Of a DNA stretch of 64,000 nucleotides, positions 28,780 to 40,837 are shown piece by piece (position 1 is the first letter of the stretch; each line of letters starts with the position of its first letter). A program made the translations under genes and the position numbers. The notes beneath the pieces were generated by a model that was not told the origin of the DNA, ran no database searches, and worked only from the letters and a program-made list of their open reading frames with translations. This stretch comes from Psychrobacter sp. JCM 18902 (GTDB lineage: Bacteria > Pseudomonadota > Gammaproteobacteria > Pseudomonadales > Moraxellaceae), in the NCBI RefSeq assembly GCF_904846615.1, contig NZ_CAJHBK010000001.1, forward strand, positions 2,914,001-2,978,000, in the 5' to 3' direction.

Positions 28780-29412
28780 TTAATGATTGATCGTCATTAC
28801 TACCTTATTGCCTTGTGGCAGTACGGCACTGATTTTATTTGGTAACTTATCAGACCCTTTATAGGTAAAGCTTGCGCTCCATTCACCATTGACTGAGCTG
28901 ATTAAACGATTTTGATCATCGAGCTGTGGTGCACTATCGGAAGGCGCTGGGCGACCAGATATCCAATAGGGCATTTGTGAAATAGGCGCTTGCCACCCTG
29001 TGGCCTTTTTGAGCAAAGTCTCAGGATCATCAGCAGTTAAGGTACCTGTTTTTTCGCTGACTAAAGTGGCGGTTTGACCATTATACTCGATGTTGGTTTT
29101 ACCAATGCCGAGCGCGCCGATTAACTCAATGGCAAAGCGATCATTCTGCTGCCCCCATGCATAGAATGCACTACCACCTTGAGTGCCTGTGGTGTCATTG
29201 GCGGGCATCGTCACACCAATTTTGCCAGTGATATTAAAGTTCTCAAGCTTTTGCGGCTGTTCAGCGTTTTGACCTTGTAAAGTCGTGCTGGGTTGGTTAG
29301 TAGCGTTGGCTGTTTTTAGTGATTGACAACCAGACGTGATGACGAGCGCGGTTGTCACGGCAGCGAATAGCGCCAATTTATTAGGCTTATTAGCATGGAC
29401 CAATACTGACAT
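28780..29412 (-). CDS. lolB: Outer membrane lipoprotein LolB
   Basis: The product is 210 aa. A lipoprotein signal (LALFAAVTTALVITSGC) has its lipobox cysteine at about residue 29. The mature part fits LolB: LENFNITGKIGVTMPAND, SAFYAWGQQNDRFAIELIGALGIGKTNIEYNG, then LLKKATGWQAPISQMPYWISGRPAP. LolB receives lipoproteins from LolA and inserts them in the outer membrane. The position upstream of ispE supports the call. Confidence 0.93.
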   Translation of the reverse strand: MSVLVHANKPNKLALFAAVTTALVITSGCQSLKTANATNQPSTTLQGQNAEQPQKLENFNITGKIGVTMPANDTTGTQGGSAFYAWGQQNDRFAIELIGALGIGKTNIEYNGQTATLVSEKTGTLTADDPETLLKKATGWQAPISQMPYWISGRPAPSDSAPQLDDQNRLISSVNGEWSASFTYKGSDKLPNKISAVLPQGNKVVMTINH

Positions 29413-29568
29413 GATGTTTCCTCAAAGATAGACAAATTTACGAAATCATTGTTTCGAAAATAGATTAGCTTAATGGTTGTATGTTACTCAGTTATGCGTG
29501 GCTGTTAGTATCTTATGAGTGCCTTGTAATCATAGCACGCAACGATTTATCCACTATAAAATGGCGGG

Positions 29569-31545
29569 TCAGTAAAGCTGTATGCGGTCATTGATATTGT
29601 GTTGCCCAAATGAGAAGCGCTGCTGCAAGTCTGCGAGTAATGCCTCGACTTTTTCATTGTTACCTAAACCTTGATAAGCGCGCAGTAGCAAAGTACCAGA
29701 GCGCAAGGTAGGAAACACATCGTAAGGGGTTTGCAGGTAGTCGATGACTTGTTGATAGTTTTCATTGGCCAATGCATTACCAGCCAGCACATTCAGTGCT
29801 TGCAGGTGCAGATCATTGTCATAACGTGGGTCATCATAGCGAATTTGAATGATGGCGGTAGCCAATGCCAATCCTTGTTCAGAGCTGCGTTCATTGGCTA
29901 GCAATAGCTGCGCATAACTGAGCTGGTAGGAGAGGTTGGTTGGGTCAAGTGCTTGCAGATGATTGAGCAAGGTGCGCTTAACGATATAGTCGTCTTTGTC
30001 GTCAAGGAGCTGAGCGCGTGCGAACAAGAGCATCTCATTATCAGGATACTTGCGAGCAGCTTTGGTTAGTAGGCGCAGGGCTTCTTCGGACTCATTTTGC
30101 TGCCATAAAATATCGGCTTGTAGCACAAAGGTATCTGGCGCAAAGACGTTAAAGTCTTTACGCAGTTTTTCTAAAGTAGCAATCGCCGCATCTACATCGC
30201 CGTTAAGCAATTCAAAAGCCACTACTTTTCTACGAGCCTCTAATACCAAGTCTTCTTGCATGACACCGTTGAGATAGTATTTGGCTTGGTCAAAGCGCTG
30301 CTGACGCTCGGCACTGATACCAAGGTAATAATAAGCTTGATCGAGGTAAGCGGGGTTTTTTACGAGCATGTTGAGTAGCTCATCGGCACTGTTATATTCT
30401 TCGATGTCTAAGCTCACCAACGCAGCCAACAGAGTAATCTCGGCATCATCAGCAAAGCGACTATGGGCATCCAGCAATAATTGCCACGCTTCTTGGCTTT
30501 GCTTTAAGTCAAGCAAGTAGCGAATCTCATACAGATAGAGACTTTTACTATCGGGATTACGCAGGCGTGCTTGGCTCACATAATTGACGACGGTTTCAGC
30601 CGTGACGATTTTGCGCAGTATGTCTGCCTTTAGCGTAATAAAAGGTACATAGTCAGGCTGGCGTTCTAGCGCCCGATTGATATGGACAATGGCAATCTCA
30701 GGCTCGTTAAATTGGTAAAGCAACCCTGCTTTCAATACCGACAATGAGGCATTCTGCTCGCTATCTAGTGGTTGCAAAGCGGCAAGTAATTCACGTTTGT
30801 CTTCATCATTGTTTGGATAGATACCGATAAGGATTTCGCTTAAGTCCGCTCTAGGATCATAAAGCAAAATACGATTCAAGGTTTCGCCAGCTAACAGATA
30901 ATCGTGTGCTCGCAGGGCCAAATGCGCCACATAAAACCAAGCAGGCACGTGATCCGGATTTTGGTCTTGCCATGACTTGGCAAATTGTAACGATTTCTCA
31001 ACCCTTTCAGTGCGTAAAGAAAGGCTGAGTGCTCTTTCAAACACGGCAGTTGCATCATCTTTAAACGCTTGCTGCTTATAGATAGTAATCGCTCGTTGTC
31101 TATCACCGCGATCTGCTGCAAATTCTGCATCAAGCAGCGCATACAGGCTAGGCTCTTTGAGCTCAGGTTGCCATAAGGTAGTTGGCGCTAATCCATTAAT
31201 ATTGGCGACATTTTCTATTGGTTGTGCGTTGGCAGAAGTAGTTGCTGGTAGCGTTGAGCGGCTATTATCAATGCCGTCGCTACTGACTGCCTTGTCGTTC
31301 TTATCAGCAATGGATATGTTAGGTACATGGGCTTCGAGCGAGATATCAGGATGACTGGCATGAACGGAAGACGATCCTAAGCATAAGCAAAAGGCCAACG
31401 ACAAGGTTAGCTTATAACGCTGGCACAGACGTTCGATAACCGCATACAATAGAGCACGCAGATTAGATTGGTCGTCATGCGCAAGTTGTGATCGAAATAA
31501 TGACCCAAAAAAAATCATAGATAACCGTATTCGCCCATTGTTCAT
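29569..31545 (-). CDS. Large TPR-repeat protein upstream of lolB
   Basis: The product is 658 aa. A hydrophobic segment (KLTLSLAFCLCLGSSSVHA, about 45-64) looks like an export signal preceded by an unusually long N-terminal region, so the true start may lie elsewhere or the segment may be a membrane anchor. From about residue 130 to the end it is built of tetratricopeptide-like helical pairs, such as ALYALLDAEFAADRGDRQRA and AYYYLGISAERQQRFDQAKY. TPR proteins of this kind next to lolB are common in Pseudomonas and Moraxellaceae, and a role in envelope assembly is often supposed. No enzymatic motif is present. Confidence 0.85.
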   Translation of the reverse strand: MNNGRIRLSMIFFGSLFRSQLAHDDQSNLRALLYAVIERLCQRYKLTLSLAFCLCLGSSSVHASHPDISLEAHVPNISIADKNDKAVSSDGIDNSRSTLPATTSANAQPIENVANINGLAPTTLWQPELKEPSLYALLDAEFAADRGDRQRAITIYKQQAFKDDATAVFERALSLSLRTERVEKSLQFAKSWQDQNPDHVPAWFYVAHLALRAHDYLLAGETLNRILLYDPRADLSEILIGIYPNNDEDKRELLAALQPLDSEQNASLSVLKAGLLYQFNEPEIAIVHINRALERQPDYVPFITLKADILRKIVTAETVVNYVSQARLRNPDSKSLYLYEIRYLLDLKQSQEAWQLLLDAHSRFADDAEITLLAALVSLDIEEYNSADELLNMLVKNPAYLDQAYYYLGISAERQQRFDQAKYYLNGVMQEDLVLEARRKVVAFELLNGDVDAAIATLEKLRKDFNVFAPDTFVLQADILWQQNESEEALRLLTKAARKYPDNEMLLFARAQLLDDKDDYIVKRTLLNHLQALDPTNLSYQLSYAQLLLANERSSEQGLALATAIIQIRYDDPRYDNDLHLQALNVLAGNALANENYQQVIDYLQTPYDVFPTLRSGTLLLRAYQGLGNNEKVEALLADLQQRFSFGQHNINDRIQLY

Positions 31546-32069
31546 CTATATCGATAAGACAATTTTATTTTAATCATTTCAAGCTAACTATTGGTAACGA
31601 GTACCCATGCCTGACATTATAAAAGCAGACTGATGGGATAAACAATAGTGCCCGTGTTACTCCGTTATTAATAATAGCCGCTCTACCAAATCTTTGCGAA
31701 CAAAGTAGGATTGGCTGATAACCTGTATCAACGGGGTCTTTCATTGGTTGTAAACCTTAGCTTAAATATTGTGAAAATATAACAAGTTAACGTCAAGTAA
31801 GCGAATGATTTCTATCCATTTCTATAAGCGCTCGTTAAAACATAGATATTGGTTTTAACAATCGTATCGGTAGTTGATTTGTTACTCATGTGCCCAGATA
31901 CAAGCAAATAGCTATCATCGATAGCTGAGTGTTAATTAAAGCTGGCAATAATGATATAATAGGCGGCTTTTAGAGTCTTCCTTTCAGCGCTGTCGTCTAC
32001 AACTGTCTTTTAACAATAATGAGATAGCGTGGGCTGGCAGGTGAGCGTCATGTTTATGGTCTATCAATA
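31546..32069. other. Divergent intergenic region upstream of hemA
   Basis: About 520 bp lie between the TPR gene and hemA. It contains the likely hemA promoter at 31952-31960. I see no coding frame or RNA gene in the rest. Confidence 0.5.
31952..31960 (+). promoter_or_regulatory. Probable extended -10 promoter of hemA
   Basis: TGATATAAT is a perfect -10 box (TATAAT, 31955-31960) with the upstream TG of an extended -10. A weak -35 (TTAATT, 31932-31937) lies 17 nt away. It is about 105 nt upstream of the hemA start codon. Confidence 0.55.
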
Positions 32070-33425
32070 ATGAGATTAGTGGTCATTGGGGTCAATCACA
32101 AAACTGCACCAGTCGCTCTAAGAGAGCGCTTGGCGCTTGTGGGTGACGATGTGAATATCGCTCTCAAACAATTAGAGGCCTTTACTGATGGCAGTGTGAT
32201 TGTTTCTACTTGCAATCGTACTGAAATCTATGCGCTTGTGCCTCAGCTATCAGAGCCGCAAGATGTGCCCTCTATGTCTGCTAATGGCGCGGTCGGTGCT
32301 CAGACATCTTCGGCGGCCATTAGTGCTCATATCTTAAAAATTAAAGCGTGGCTTGCTGACTTTAAGCAGTTGTCACTGTTTGAGATTGATCCTTATCTTT
32401 ATGTGCACCGTGATACTCATGCGCTGACCCATTGGCTTAGGGTCGCCGCAGGGCTTGACTCTATGATATTGGGTGAGCCGCAGATACTCGGTCAAATCAA
32501 GCGCTCAGTACAGCTCGCGCAAGAACAAAAAGCCCTGAGTAATCAGCTTGGTTGGATTATTGATCAAGTATTTGCTGCCGCCAAACGCGTACGTAACGAG
32601 ACCCAAGTGGGTGCTCAAGCGGTATCGCTTAGCTATGCAGCCGCCAAATTGGTGACGCAAATATTTGATGATTTGCCCAGTCGCACATTGCTGGTGGTCG
32701 CGGCAGGTGAGATGAACCGTTTGGTTGCCACCCACATTGCTGGGCTTGGTGTAGGTCGCGTGATTATTTGCAACCGCAATCTCGAACGCGCTGAAGCGCT
32801 GGCAGTGGAGCTGCGCCGCGCAGGTCACTTGGTAGAAGTCAGACCTTTGCAAGAGTTACCACAAGTTTTAGCAGAAGCCGATATCGTTAGTAGCTGTAGC
32901 GGTAGTATGGATGTGTTGATCGATAAAACCATGACTTTGCGGGCGCTGAAACATCGTCGTTATCAGCCCATGTTGATGATTGACTTAGCCGTACCGCGCG
33001 ATATTGACTCGACCATTAGTCGTATCGATGATGTTTATCTCTACTCTGTCGATGATTTACAACACGTGATCGCTGGAAATATTGAACAGCGGAGGCAAGC
33101 AGCAGTTGATGCAGAATTGCTCGTTAGCCAATTAGTCGTTGAGATGGATCGCAGCTTTCAAGTGCGCCAAGTCGGTAAAGACATTCAGCAGTATCGCGCG
33201 CATACGCAGGATCAAGTAGATAAACTCCTGCATGAATCCATTGCCAAGCTACAACAGGATAATGCCAGTCCTGAAGATATTATCATTGAGCTGTCACGCC
33301 GTTTGACGCAGACGCTAACCCACGCACCATCGAAGCTTATGCGCAAGGCTGCCCGTGAAGGGGATAGTGAGTTGCTAGACTTTGTGGTGTCTGGGCTGCA
33401 AGAGGCTCATCGCGGACGTCGATAG
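32070..33425 (+). CDS. hemA: Glutamyl-tRNA reductase
   Basis: The product is 451 aa. RLVVIGVNHKTAPVALRERL is the diagnostic start and the catalytic cysteine is C48 in VSTCNRTEIY. AAGLDSMILGEPQILGQIK and the NADPH-binding domain (LLVVAAGEMNRLVATHI, then VIICNRNLERAEALA) follow, and a C-terminal helical dimerisation domain ends the protein. It reduces Glu-tRNA to glutamate-1-semialdehyde, the substrate of HemL encoded at 8927. A 25-residue Ala/Ser/Gln-rich insertion (about 63-90) is longer than in E. coli. Confidence 0.96.
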   Translation: MRLVVIGVNHKTAPVALRERLALVGDDVNIALKQLEAFTDGSVIVSTCNRTEIYALVPQLSEPQDVPSMSANGAVGAQTSSAAISAHILKIKAWLADFKQLSLFEIDPYLYVHRDTHALTHWLRVAAGLDSMILGEPQILGQIKRSVQLAQEQKALSNQLGWIIDQVFAAAKRVRNETQVGAQAVSLSYAAAKLVTQIFDDLPSRTLLVVAAGEMNRLVATHIAGLGVGRVIICNRNLERAEALAVELRRAGHLVEVRPLQELPQVLAEADIVSSCSGSMDVLIDKTMTLRALKHRRYQPMLMIDLAVPRDIDSTISRIDDVYLYSVDDLQHVIAGNIEQRRQAAVDAELLVSQLVVEMDRSFQVRQVGKDIQQYRAHTQDQVDKLLHESIAKLQQDNASPEDIIIELSRRLTQTLTHAPSKLMRKAAREGDSELLDFVVSGLQEAHRGRR

Positions 33426-34089
33426 TCATTATTGACTGAGCAAAAAAACGTAAGCGGCGCAAACGTTATTATTGCGCAAACATATCGTTGTCAACCTGCA
33501 TTATCAGTGCTAATATCAAGCTGTTATGAGTATATTAAGCGATGATAATCTTTTGTTATACGCGAGCGGTTATTCTTCAAAACCTTAGTGTATATGTTCT
33601 CGCTTGATGCCTATTCATCTCATCAGTTGTTAGTGACCATTATTAGCCTACCACCGCGTAGCCCCTATAGTGGCGCACCTGTTCTGTACGACTTTGTCTA
33701 AAATCAATAAAAACACGGCGTGCAAAACACAATCACCAACGGCAATAGCGCTAGGATAAAGTGCTATATCGTCAACCCTGCGTCATGCTCTCGACTATTA
33801 CCCCATATTAATATTCAGTTAATACTACCCCTAGTAGTATCTAGCTGCTATGCAATCTAACGACTATGCTATTGGTCAGCAATGCTATTTGATAGCCAGA
33901 TTATTTAACAAAAACGTTATTTCACACCCATGTTATCTAATAGAAGCATTATTTGGCTAAGTTGGCGAACAGTAGTTGTCTAGATTGGTTAGCGTTATTA
34001 AGGCAGGTTGGTTTAAGAGAGTATCTGGATTTTGCTATAGCCAATGCTTGAGAAAATTAAACTATCTAACTATAAACTAGGAGCTTCCT
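33426..34089. other. Long intergenic region, no gene seen
   Basis: About 660 bp between hemA and the aminotransferase gene. It is AT-rich, with scattered short related motifs of the form GTTATTT/ATTATTT near 33880-33960. A weak hairpin (GCGCAA / TTGCGC) lies around 33456-33478. I find no frame with coding character. Confidence 0.5.
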
Positions 34090-35223
34090 ATGACTGCATT
34101 ACGTCAAGATATTGATCCAAACGGCTTATTAGAATACTCAGTGGTCTATACTGACCGCGCCTTAAACCACATGTCAAAAGTCTTTCAGCAAGTGATGAAT
34201 GACTTATCTAGCGACCTAAAATCCGTGTATAACGCCGAAGCAGTGGTCATTGTACCCGGTGCTGGCACTTATGGAATGGAAGCCGTTGCGCGCCAATTGG
34301 CCAATGATGAAGATTGCCTCATTATTCGTAACGGTTGGTTTAGCTATCGCTGGACACAAATTTTAGAAAAAGGCAAAATCGCCAAGTCGTCTACGGTATT
34401 GACGGCACATCGTGAAGAGGGTGAGTCACCAAAACCATTTGCCCCCGTTGATATCGATGAAGCCGTTGCTAAAATTAAAGCAGAGAAGCCAGCAGTGGTC
34501 TTTGCGCCGCACGTCGAAACCTCATCGGGTATTATTTTATCATCAGACTATATCAAAGCGATAAGCGCGGCTGTACATAGCGTTGGCGGCTTATTGGTCA
34601 TTGATTGTATCGCTTCAGGTTGTGTGTGGTTGGACATGAAAGACTTGGGTATTGATGTTCTCATCAGCGCCCCGCAAAAAGGGTGGAGCAGTACTCCGTG
34701 TGCAGGCTTAGTCATGCTAAGCGCTGCGGCAATCGAAAAAGTAGACAATACAGAATCAGATAGCTTTAGCTTAGACTTAAAGCAGTGGTTAAATGTCATG
34801 CGCGCCTATGAAAATGGCGGTCACGCTTATCATGCCACCATGCCAACTGACAGCTTACGTCAATTCCGCGATACTATTTTAGAGTCAAAAGAGATTGGCT
34901 TTGATAAATTGCGTGACGCGCAGTGGCAATTGGGCAACCGTATTCGCGAAGTATTAGCCGCTAAAGGCATTGAAAGCGTTGCAGCAAAAGGTTTTGAAGC
35001 GCCAGGCGTTGTGGTTGCTTATACCGATCGCGATGATATGCATAAAGGCAGTGCGTTTGCCGAAACAGGCATGCAAATCGCTGCTGGTGTACCGTTAAAA
35101 GTTGGTGAGCCGGATAACTTTAAAACGTTCCGCTTAGGTTTATTTGGTCTGGATAAATTGACCGATGTAGACGGAGCGGTACAGCGTTTTGAAACTGCAC
35201 TTGATGAAGTATTGGCGAAATAA
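34090..35223 (+). CDS. Class V aminotransferase (serine/alanine-glyoxylate type)
   Basis: The product is 377 aa. It has the fold-type I PLP layout: VVIVPGAGTYGMEAVARQLA near the cofactor phosphate site, APHVETSSGIILSSDYI, the aspartate of LLVIDCIASGCVW and the Schiff-base lysine K197 in ISAPQKGWSSTPCAG. This combination matches the alanine-glyoxylate / serine-pyruvate aminotransferase group. The exact donor and acceptor cannot be read. TAGGAGCTTCCT before ATG 34090 is a good ribosome binding site. It is a single-gene unit with a strong terminator. Confidence 0.88.
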   Translation: MTALRQDIDPNGLLEYSVVYTDRALNHMSKVFQQVMNDLSSDLKSVYNAEAVVIVPGAGTYGMEAVARQLANDEDCLIIRNGWFSYRWTQILEKGKIAKSSTVLTAHREEGESPKPFAPVDIDEAVAKIKAEKPAVVFAPHVETSSGIILSSDYIKAISAAVHSVGGLLVIDCIASGCVWLDMKDLGIDVLISAPQKGWSSTPCAGLVMLSAAAIEKVDNTESDSFSLDLKQWLNVMRAYENGGHAYHATMPTDSLRQFRDTILESKEIGFDKLRDAQWQLGNRIREVLAAKGIESVAAKGFEAPGVVVAYTDRDDMHKGSAFAETGMQIAAGVPLKVGEPDNFKTFRLGLFGLDKLTDVDGAVQRFETALDEVLAK

Positions 35224-35259
35224 TATCTTTATCTCGTAAGATGTTTTTTAAGTAAAAAG

Positions 35260-35302
35260 AATACTGAGCCCTTGTAACGAAGGTTCAGTATTTTTTTTTT
35301 TA
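35260..35302 (+). terminator. Intrinsic terminator of the class V aminotransferase gene
   Basis: An 11-bp stem with one G-U pair (35260-35270 with 35282-35292) is followed by a run of about 11 T. Confidence 0.9.
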
Positions 35303-35383
35303 TTTATATATTTTATAATATAATGTATTTATATAAAACGATATTCAAAACTGTTTTGATGAAAATTGGCTTAGGTAAATATT

Positions 35384-35821
35384 ATGAGTATACAAATAGA
35401 TTGGCAGGCCTTTACGCCAGTTTCCTTGGTAGGCGGTCTGATGCTAGGCGTTGCAACGGTCATCTTGCTATTAGGCATTGGTCGTATTGCGGGTATTAGT
35501 GGTATTTTCTCAAGTCTCTTAAAACCCAAGCGCGTCGAGATGTGGCAGGTGTTATTCATACTTGGTCTTGTTATCTCGCCATTACTTTATGGTCTGGTAA
35601 AACCGTTGCCCGATATAGAGATTAGTACCTCTTTGCCACTGCTTATTGGGGCAGGATTGCTGGTTGGTTTTGGGACACGTTTGGGTTCAGGTTGCACCAG
35701 TGGACATGGTATCTGCGGTAATGCGCGACTGTCGCCACGTTCGATGGCGGCGACGGTTACCTTTATGTTGTTTGGTATTGTGACCGTTTATATTGGTCGT
35801 CATGTCTTGGGTTTGATTTAA
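35384..35821 (+). CDS. YeeE/YedE sulfur-transport family protein, first half
   Basis: The product is 145 aa with four membrane segments. The motif GFGTRLGSGCTSGHGICGNARLSPRS carries the conserved cysteines of the YeeE/YedE (PF04143) family, whose full-length members import thiosulfate or related sulfur compounds. Here the family is split over two half-size genes, this one and 35920-36339. Proteins of this split type occur beside sulfur-transfer genes in many proteobacteria, but none is adjacent here. Confidence 0.9.
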   Translation: MSIQIDWQAFTPVSLVGGLMLGVATVILLLGIGRIAGISGIFSSLLKPKRVEMWQVLFILGLVISPLLYGLVKPLPDIEISTSLPLLIGAGLLVGFGTRLGSGCTSGHGICGNARLSPRSMAATVTFMLFGIVTVYIGRHVLGLI

Positions 35822-35919
35822 AAATCACATAGACAGTACGTTGCGAAGATAGCGGTGACTATTGTTTATATCGGATGGTTATAACCGCTTGGATTAACAC
35901 ATTAGGTGCGAGAAAAAAC

Positions 35920-36339
35920 ATGCTAAAAAATATAATTGGATTACTGGCAGGGTTATTATTTGGCTTTGGACTGCTGATATCAGGCATGACCGATCCTGTA
36001 AAAGTACAGGGCTTTTTGGACGTCTTTGGTGCATGGGATATTTCTCTGGCACTGGTGATGGGCGGCGGTCTAATGGTAGCAATAGTTGGCGTGCAGTTGG
36101 CTAAGCGTCAAAAGACCAGCTGGATTGGGTCATCAATTGAGATGCCAACCAAAACCACCATTAATAAAAAACTGCTAATCGGCGCCATGCTATTTGGTAT
36201 CGGTTGGGGTTTGGTTGGTATTTGCCCAGGCCCCGGTATTGTGTTGCTTGGTACAGGACAGTGGCAGGCTTATGTCTTTATCCCAGCGATGATAGTCGGG
36301 ATGTTGGTGTATCAGTGGCTAGAACCTAAGCTTAATTAA
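35920..36339 (+). CDS. YeeE/YedE sulfur-transport family protein, second half
   Basis: The product is 139 aa from ATG 35920; an ATG at 35875 in frame would add 15 residues. It has four membrane segments. LLAGLLFGFGLLISGMTDPVKVQGFLDVFG is a typical start for this half, and GWGLVGICPGPGIVLLG carries the conserved cysteine. It follows the first half by about 100 bp on the same strand, and the two should form one transport unit. A terminator lies 27 bp downstream. Confidence 0.9.
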   Translation: MLKNIIGLLAGLLFGFGLLISGMTDPVKVQGFLDVFGAWDISLALVMGGGLMVAIVGVQLAKRQKTSWIGSSIEMPTKTTINKKLLIGAMLFGIGWGLVGICPGPGIVLLGTGQWQAYVFIPAMIVGMLVYQWLEPKLN

Positions 36340-36365
36340 CATTGGTTTGGTTTTTTTAGCGCAAT

Positions 36366-36404
36366 AAAAGGGTCAGTCTAATTCAATTAGGCTGACCTTT
36401 TTTT
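36366..36404. terminator. Bidirectional terminator between the YeeE/YedE pair and the acyl-CoA ligase gene
   Basis: A 17-bp stem with G-U pairs (36366-36382 with 36386-36402) and a T-run. It lies between convergent genes. Confidence 0.88.
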
Positions 36405-36466
36405 ATCAATGATGTTTCATTAATATTAACGATACTTCCGTATTATTAAGGCTTAATGATAAACAC

Positions 36467-38131
36467 TTACTTAGCGCTAGCCGTAACTTTTGGCGTCTCA
36501 TGTGCCAATGATTTAGCCGCTTGACGCAGCTCAAACTTCTGCACTTTACCGGTGCTGGTCTTTGGGATTTCAGCAAAGATAATATATTTGGGTACTTTAA
36601 AGCCCGCCAAATGCTGCTTGCAATGTTCCATCACATGGTCGCGCTGCAAGGTGCTACCTTCATGAATCTCGATAAAGGCGACGGGCACTTCGCCCCATTT
36701 ATCGTGCGGCGCGGCGACGACAGCGCAGCTTTGGATTTCTGGCATTTTATATAAAACGTTTTCGACTTCGATACTAGAGATATTCTCACCACCTGAGATG
36801 ATAATGTCTTTAAGCCTGTCCATGATTTTGATATAGCCGTCAGGGTATTTGACACCCAAATCACCAGTACGGAACCAACCATCAGCAAAGGCTTCCTCGG
36901 TGGCTTTACGGCTTTTTAGATAACCTTTCATCACCATGTTACCGCGTAGTGCTAGCTCACCCATTTCTTCGCCATCCGCGGCAACTGGCTCCGTAGTGCC
37001 TTGTTTAAACAGCTCAAAGCCAGTCATCAAATGTGACGTTACGCCCTGACGTGATTTCTTTTGTGCACGAGTAGCGACATCCAGTTCATCCCATTCTTGC
37101 TGCTCAGCGCAGACAGTGACCGGACCATAGACTTCGGTAAGACCGTAAACGTGAGAGATATGAAAGCCCATGGCTTCCATGGCGGCAAGCATGGTTTCAG
37201 ACGGCGGCGCACCAGCGACCCAGCCCTTTACGTCATGATTAATGGCGTCTTTATATTCAGCTTTGCCGCCAGCAATCATATTGTGCACCACAGGCGCTGA
37301 GCAATAATGGCTGACTTTATGCTTGGCAATCAGTTGCAAAATCAAATCAGCATCAATCTTGCGCAAGCAGACGTTGACGCCCGCGCGCTCTGCAATCGTC
37401 CACGGGAAACACCAACCATTACAATGGAATAATGGCAGCGTCCATAGATACATCGGGTGCTTGGGCATATCCCAATCTAAAATATTGGAGACGGCATTGA
37501 GTGTCGCGCCGCGGTGGTGATAGACCACGCCTTTTGGCTTACCCGTCGTACCAGAGGTATAATTGAGCGCGATAGCATCCCATTCATCGAGTGGTTTTTC
37601 CCAGTTGTCCAAACTGTCTGAGCTGGCGATTAATGCTTCGTAGCTCATTTGTCCAAAATGTTCAATATCGAGCGCCGCATCGGTCGCATGAATGACGATT
37701 AGATTAGGAAAGGCTTCTTCGATAATTTCAGCATGTTCAGCAAACTCGCTGTCTAGAATCAACACTTTGGCTTCTGAGTGTTGCAGACAAAAGGTAAGGG
37801 CATTGATGTCGAGGCGGGTGTTCAGTGTACAAAGTACGCCACCTGACATCGGTACACCAAAAGCGCATTCGATCATCGCTGGGGTGTTTGGCATCATGAC
37901 TGCAACTGTGTCGTTTTTATCGAGGCCTAATTTGCGTAGCCCATCCGCCAATTGACGACAGCGATCGTAAGTCTGCTGCCACGTTTGCGTGAGGTTATTG
38001 TGTTCTAAATCGTCATAAATAATGGCAGTTTTATCGGGATAGACCTGTGCGCTACGGATGATGAAGTCAATAGGGGTAAGCGGTTGATAGTTGGCAGCGT
38101 TTTTGCCAAGACCGGTGTGGAAGTCTGTCAT
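36467..38131 (-). CDS. Acyl-CoA synthetase, AMP-forming (AlkK/AAE-like)
   Basis: The product is 554 aa. The AMP-binding signature is ALNYTSGTTGKPKGVVYHHRG (about 189-209). The block LWTLPLFHCNGWCFPWTIAERAG is typical of the medium-chain/AAE subgroup, and HVYGLTEVYGPVTVC and WFRTGDLGVKYPDGYIKIMDRLKDIIISGGENISS follow. The catalytic lysine lies in KTSTGKVQKFELRQ. It should activate short- or medium-chain carboxylic acids. Related enzymes include AlkK and DmdB, so the substrate is open. The divergent fadH-like gene suggests a role in fatty acid use. Confidence 0.88.
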   Translation of the reverse strand: MTDFHTGLGKNAANYQPLTPIDFIIRSAQVYPDKTAIIYDDLEHNNLTQTWQQTYDRCRQLADGLRKLGLDKNDTVAVMMPNTPAMIECAFGVPMSGGVLCTLNTRLDINALTFCLQHSEAKVLILDSEFAEHAEIIEEAFPNLIVIHATDAALDIEHFGQMSYEALIASSDSLDNWEKPLDEWDAIALNYTSGTTGKPKGVVYHHRGATLNAVSNILDWDMPKHPMYLWTLPLFHCNGWCFPWTIAERAGVNVCLRKIDADLILQLIAKHKVSHYCSAPVVHNMIAGGKAEYKDAINHDVKGWVAGAPPSETMLAAMEAMGFHISHVYGLTEVYGPVTVCAEQQEWDELDVATRAQKKSRQGVTSHLMTGFELFKQGTTEPVAADGEEMGELALRGNMVMKGYLKSRKATEEAFADGWFRTGDLGVKYPDGYIKIMDRLKDIIISGGENISSIEVENVLYKMPEIQSCAVVAAPHDKWGEVPVAFIEIHEGSTLQRDHVMEHCKQHLAGFKVPKYIIFAEIPKTSTGKVQKFELRQAAKSLAHETPKVTASAK

Positions 38132-40700
<2,569 letters not shown>

Positions 40701-40722
40701 GGTTTAGTTCAGAAGTAATTAG

Positions 40723-40756
40723 AGCGGCAAGATGGATTATCTTGCCGCTTTTTTTG
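40723..40756 (+). terminator. Intrinsic terminator of fadH
   Basis: An 11-bp perfect stem (40723-40733 with 40739-40749; AGCGGCAAGAT) is followed by a T-run. Confidence 0.93.
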
Positions 40757-40837
40757 GTTTGGTAGATTTAGTTTCTTGTAATAGATCTTCAGTTCAGCAT
40801 AATATTGCTTCAGGCAATATTAAGACACTTGGCTCAC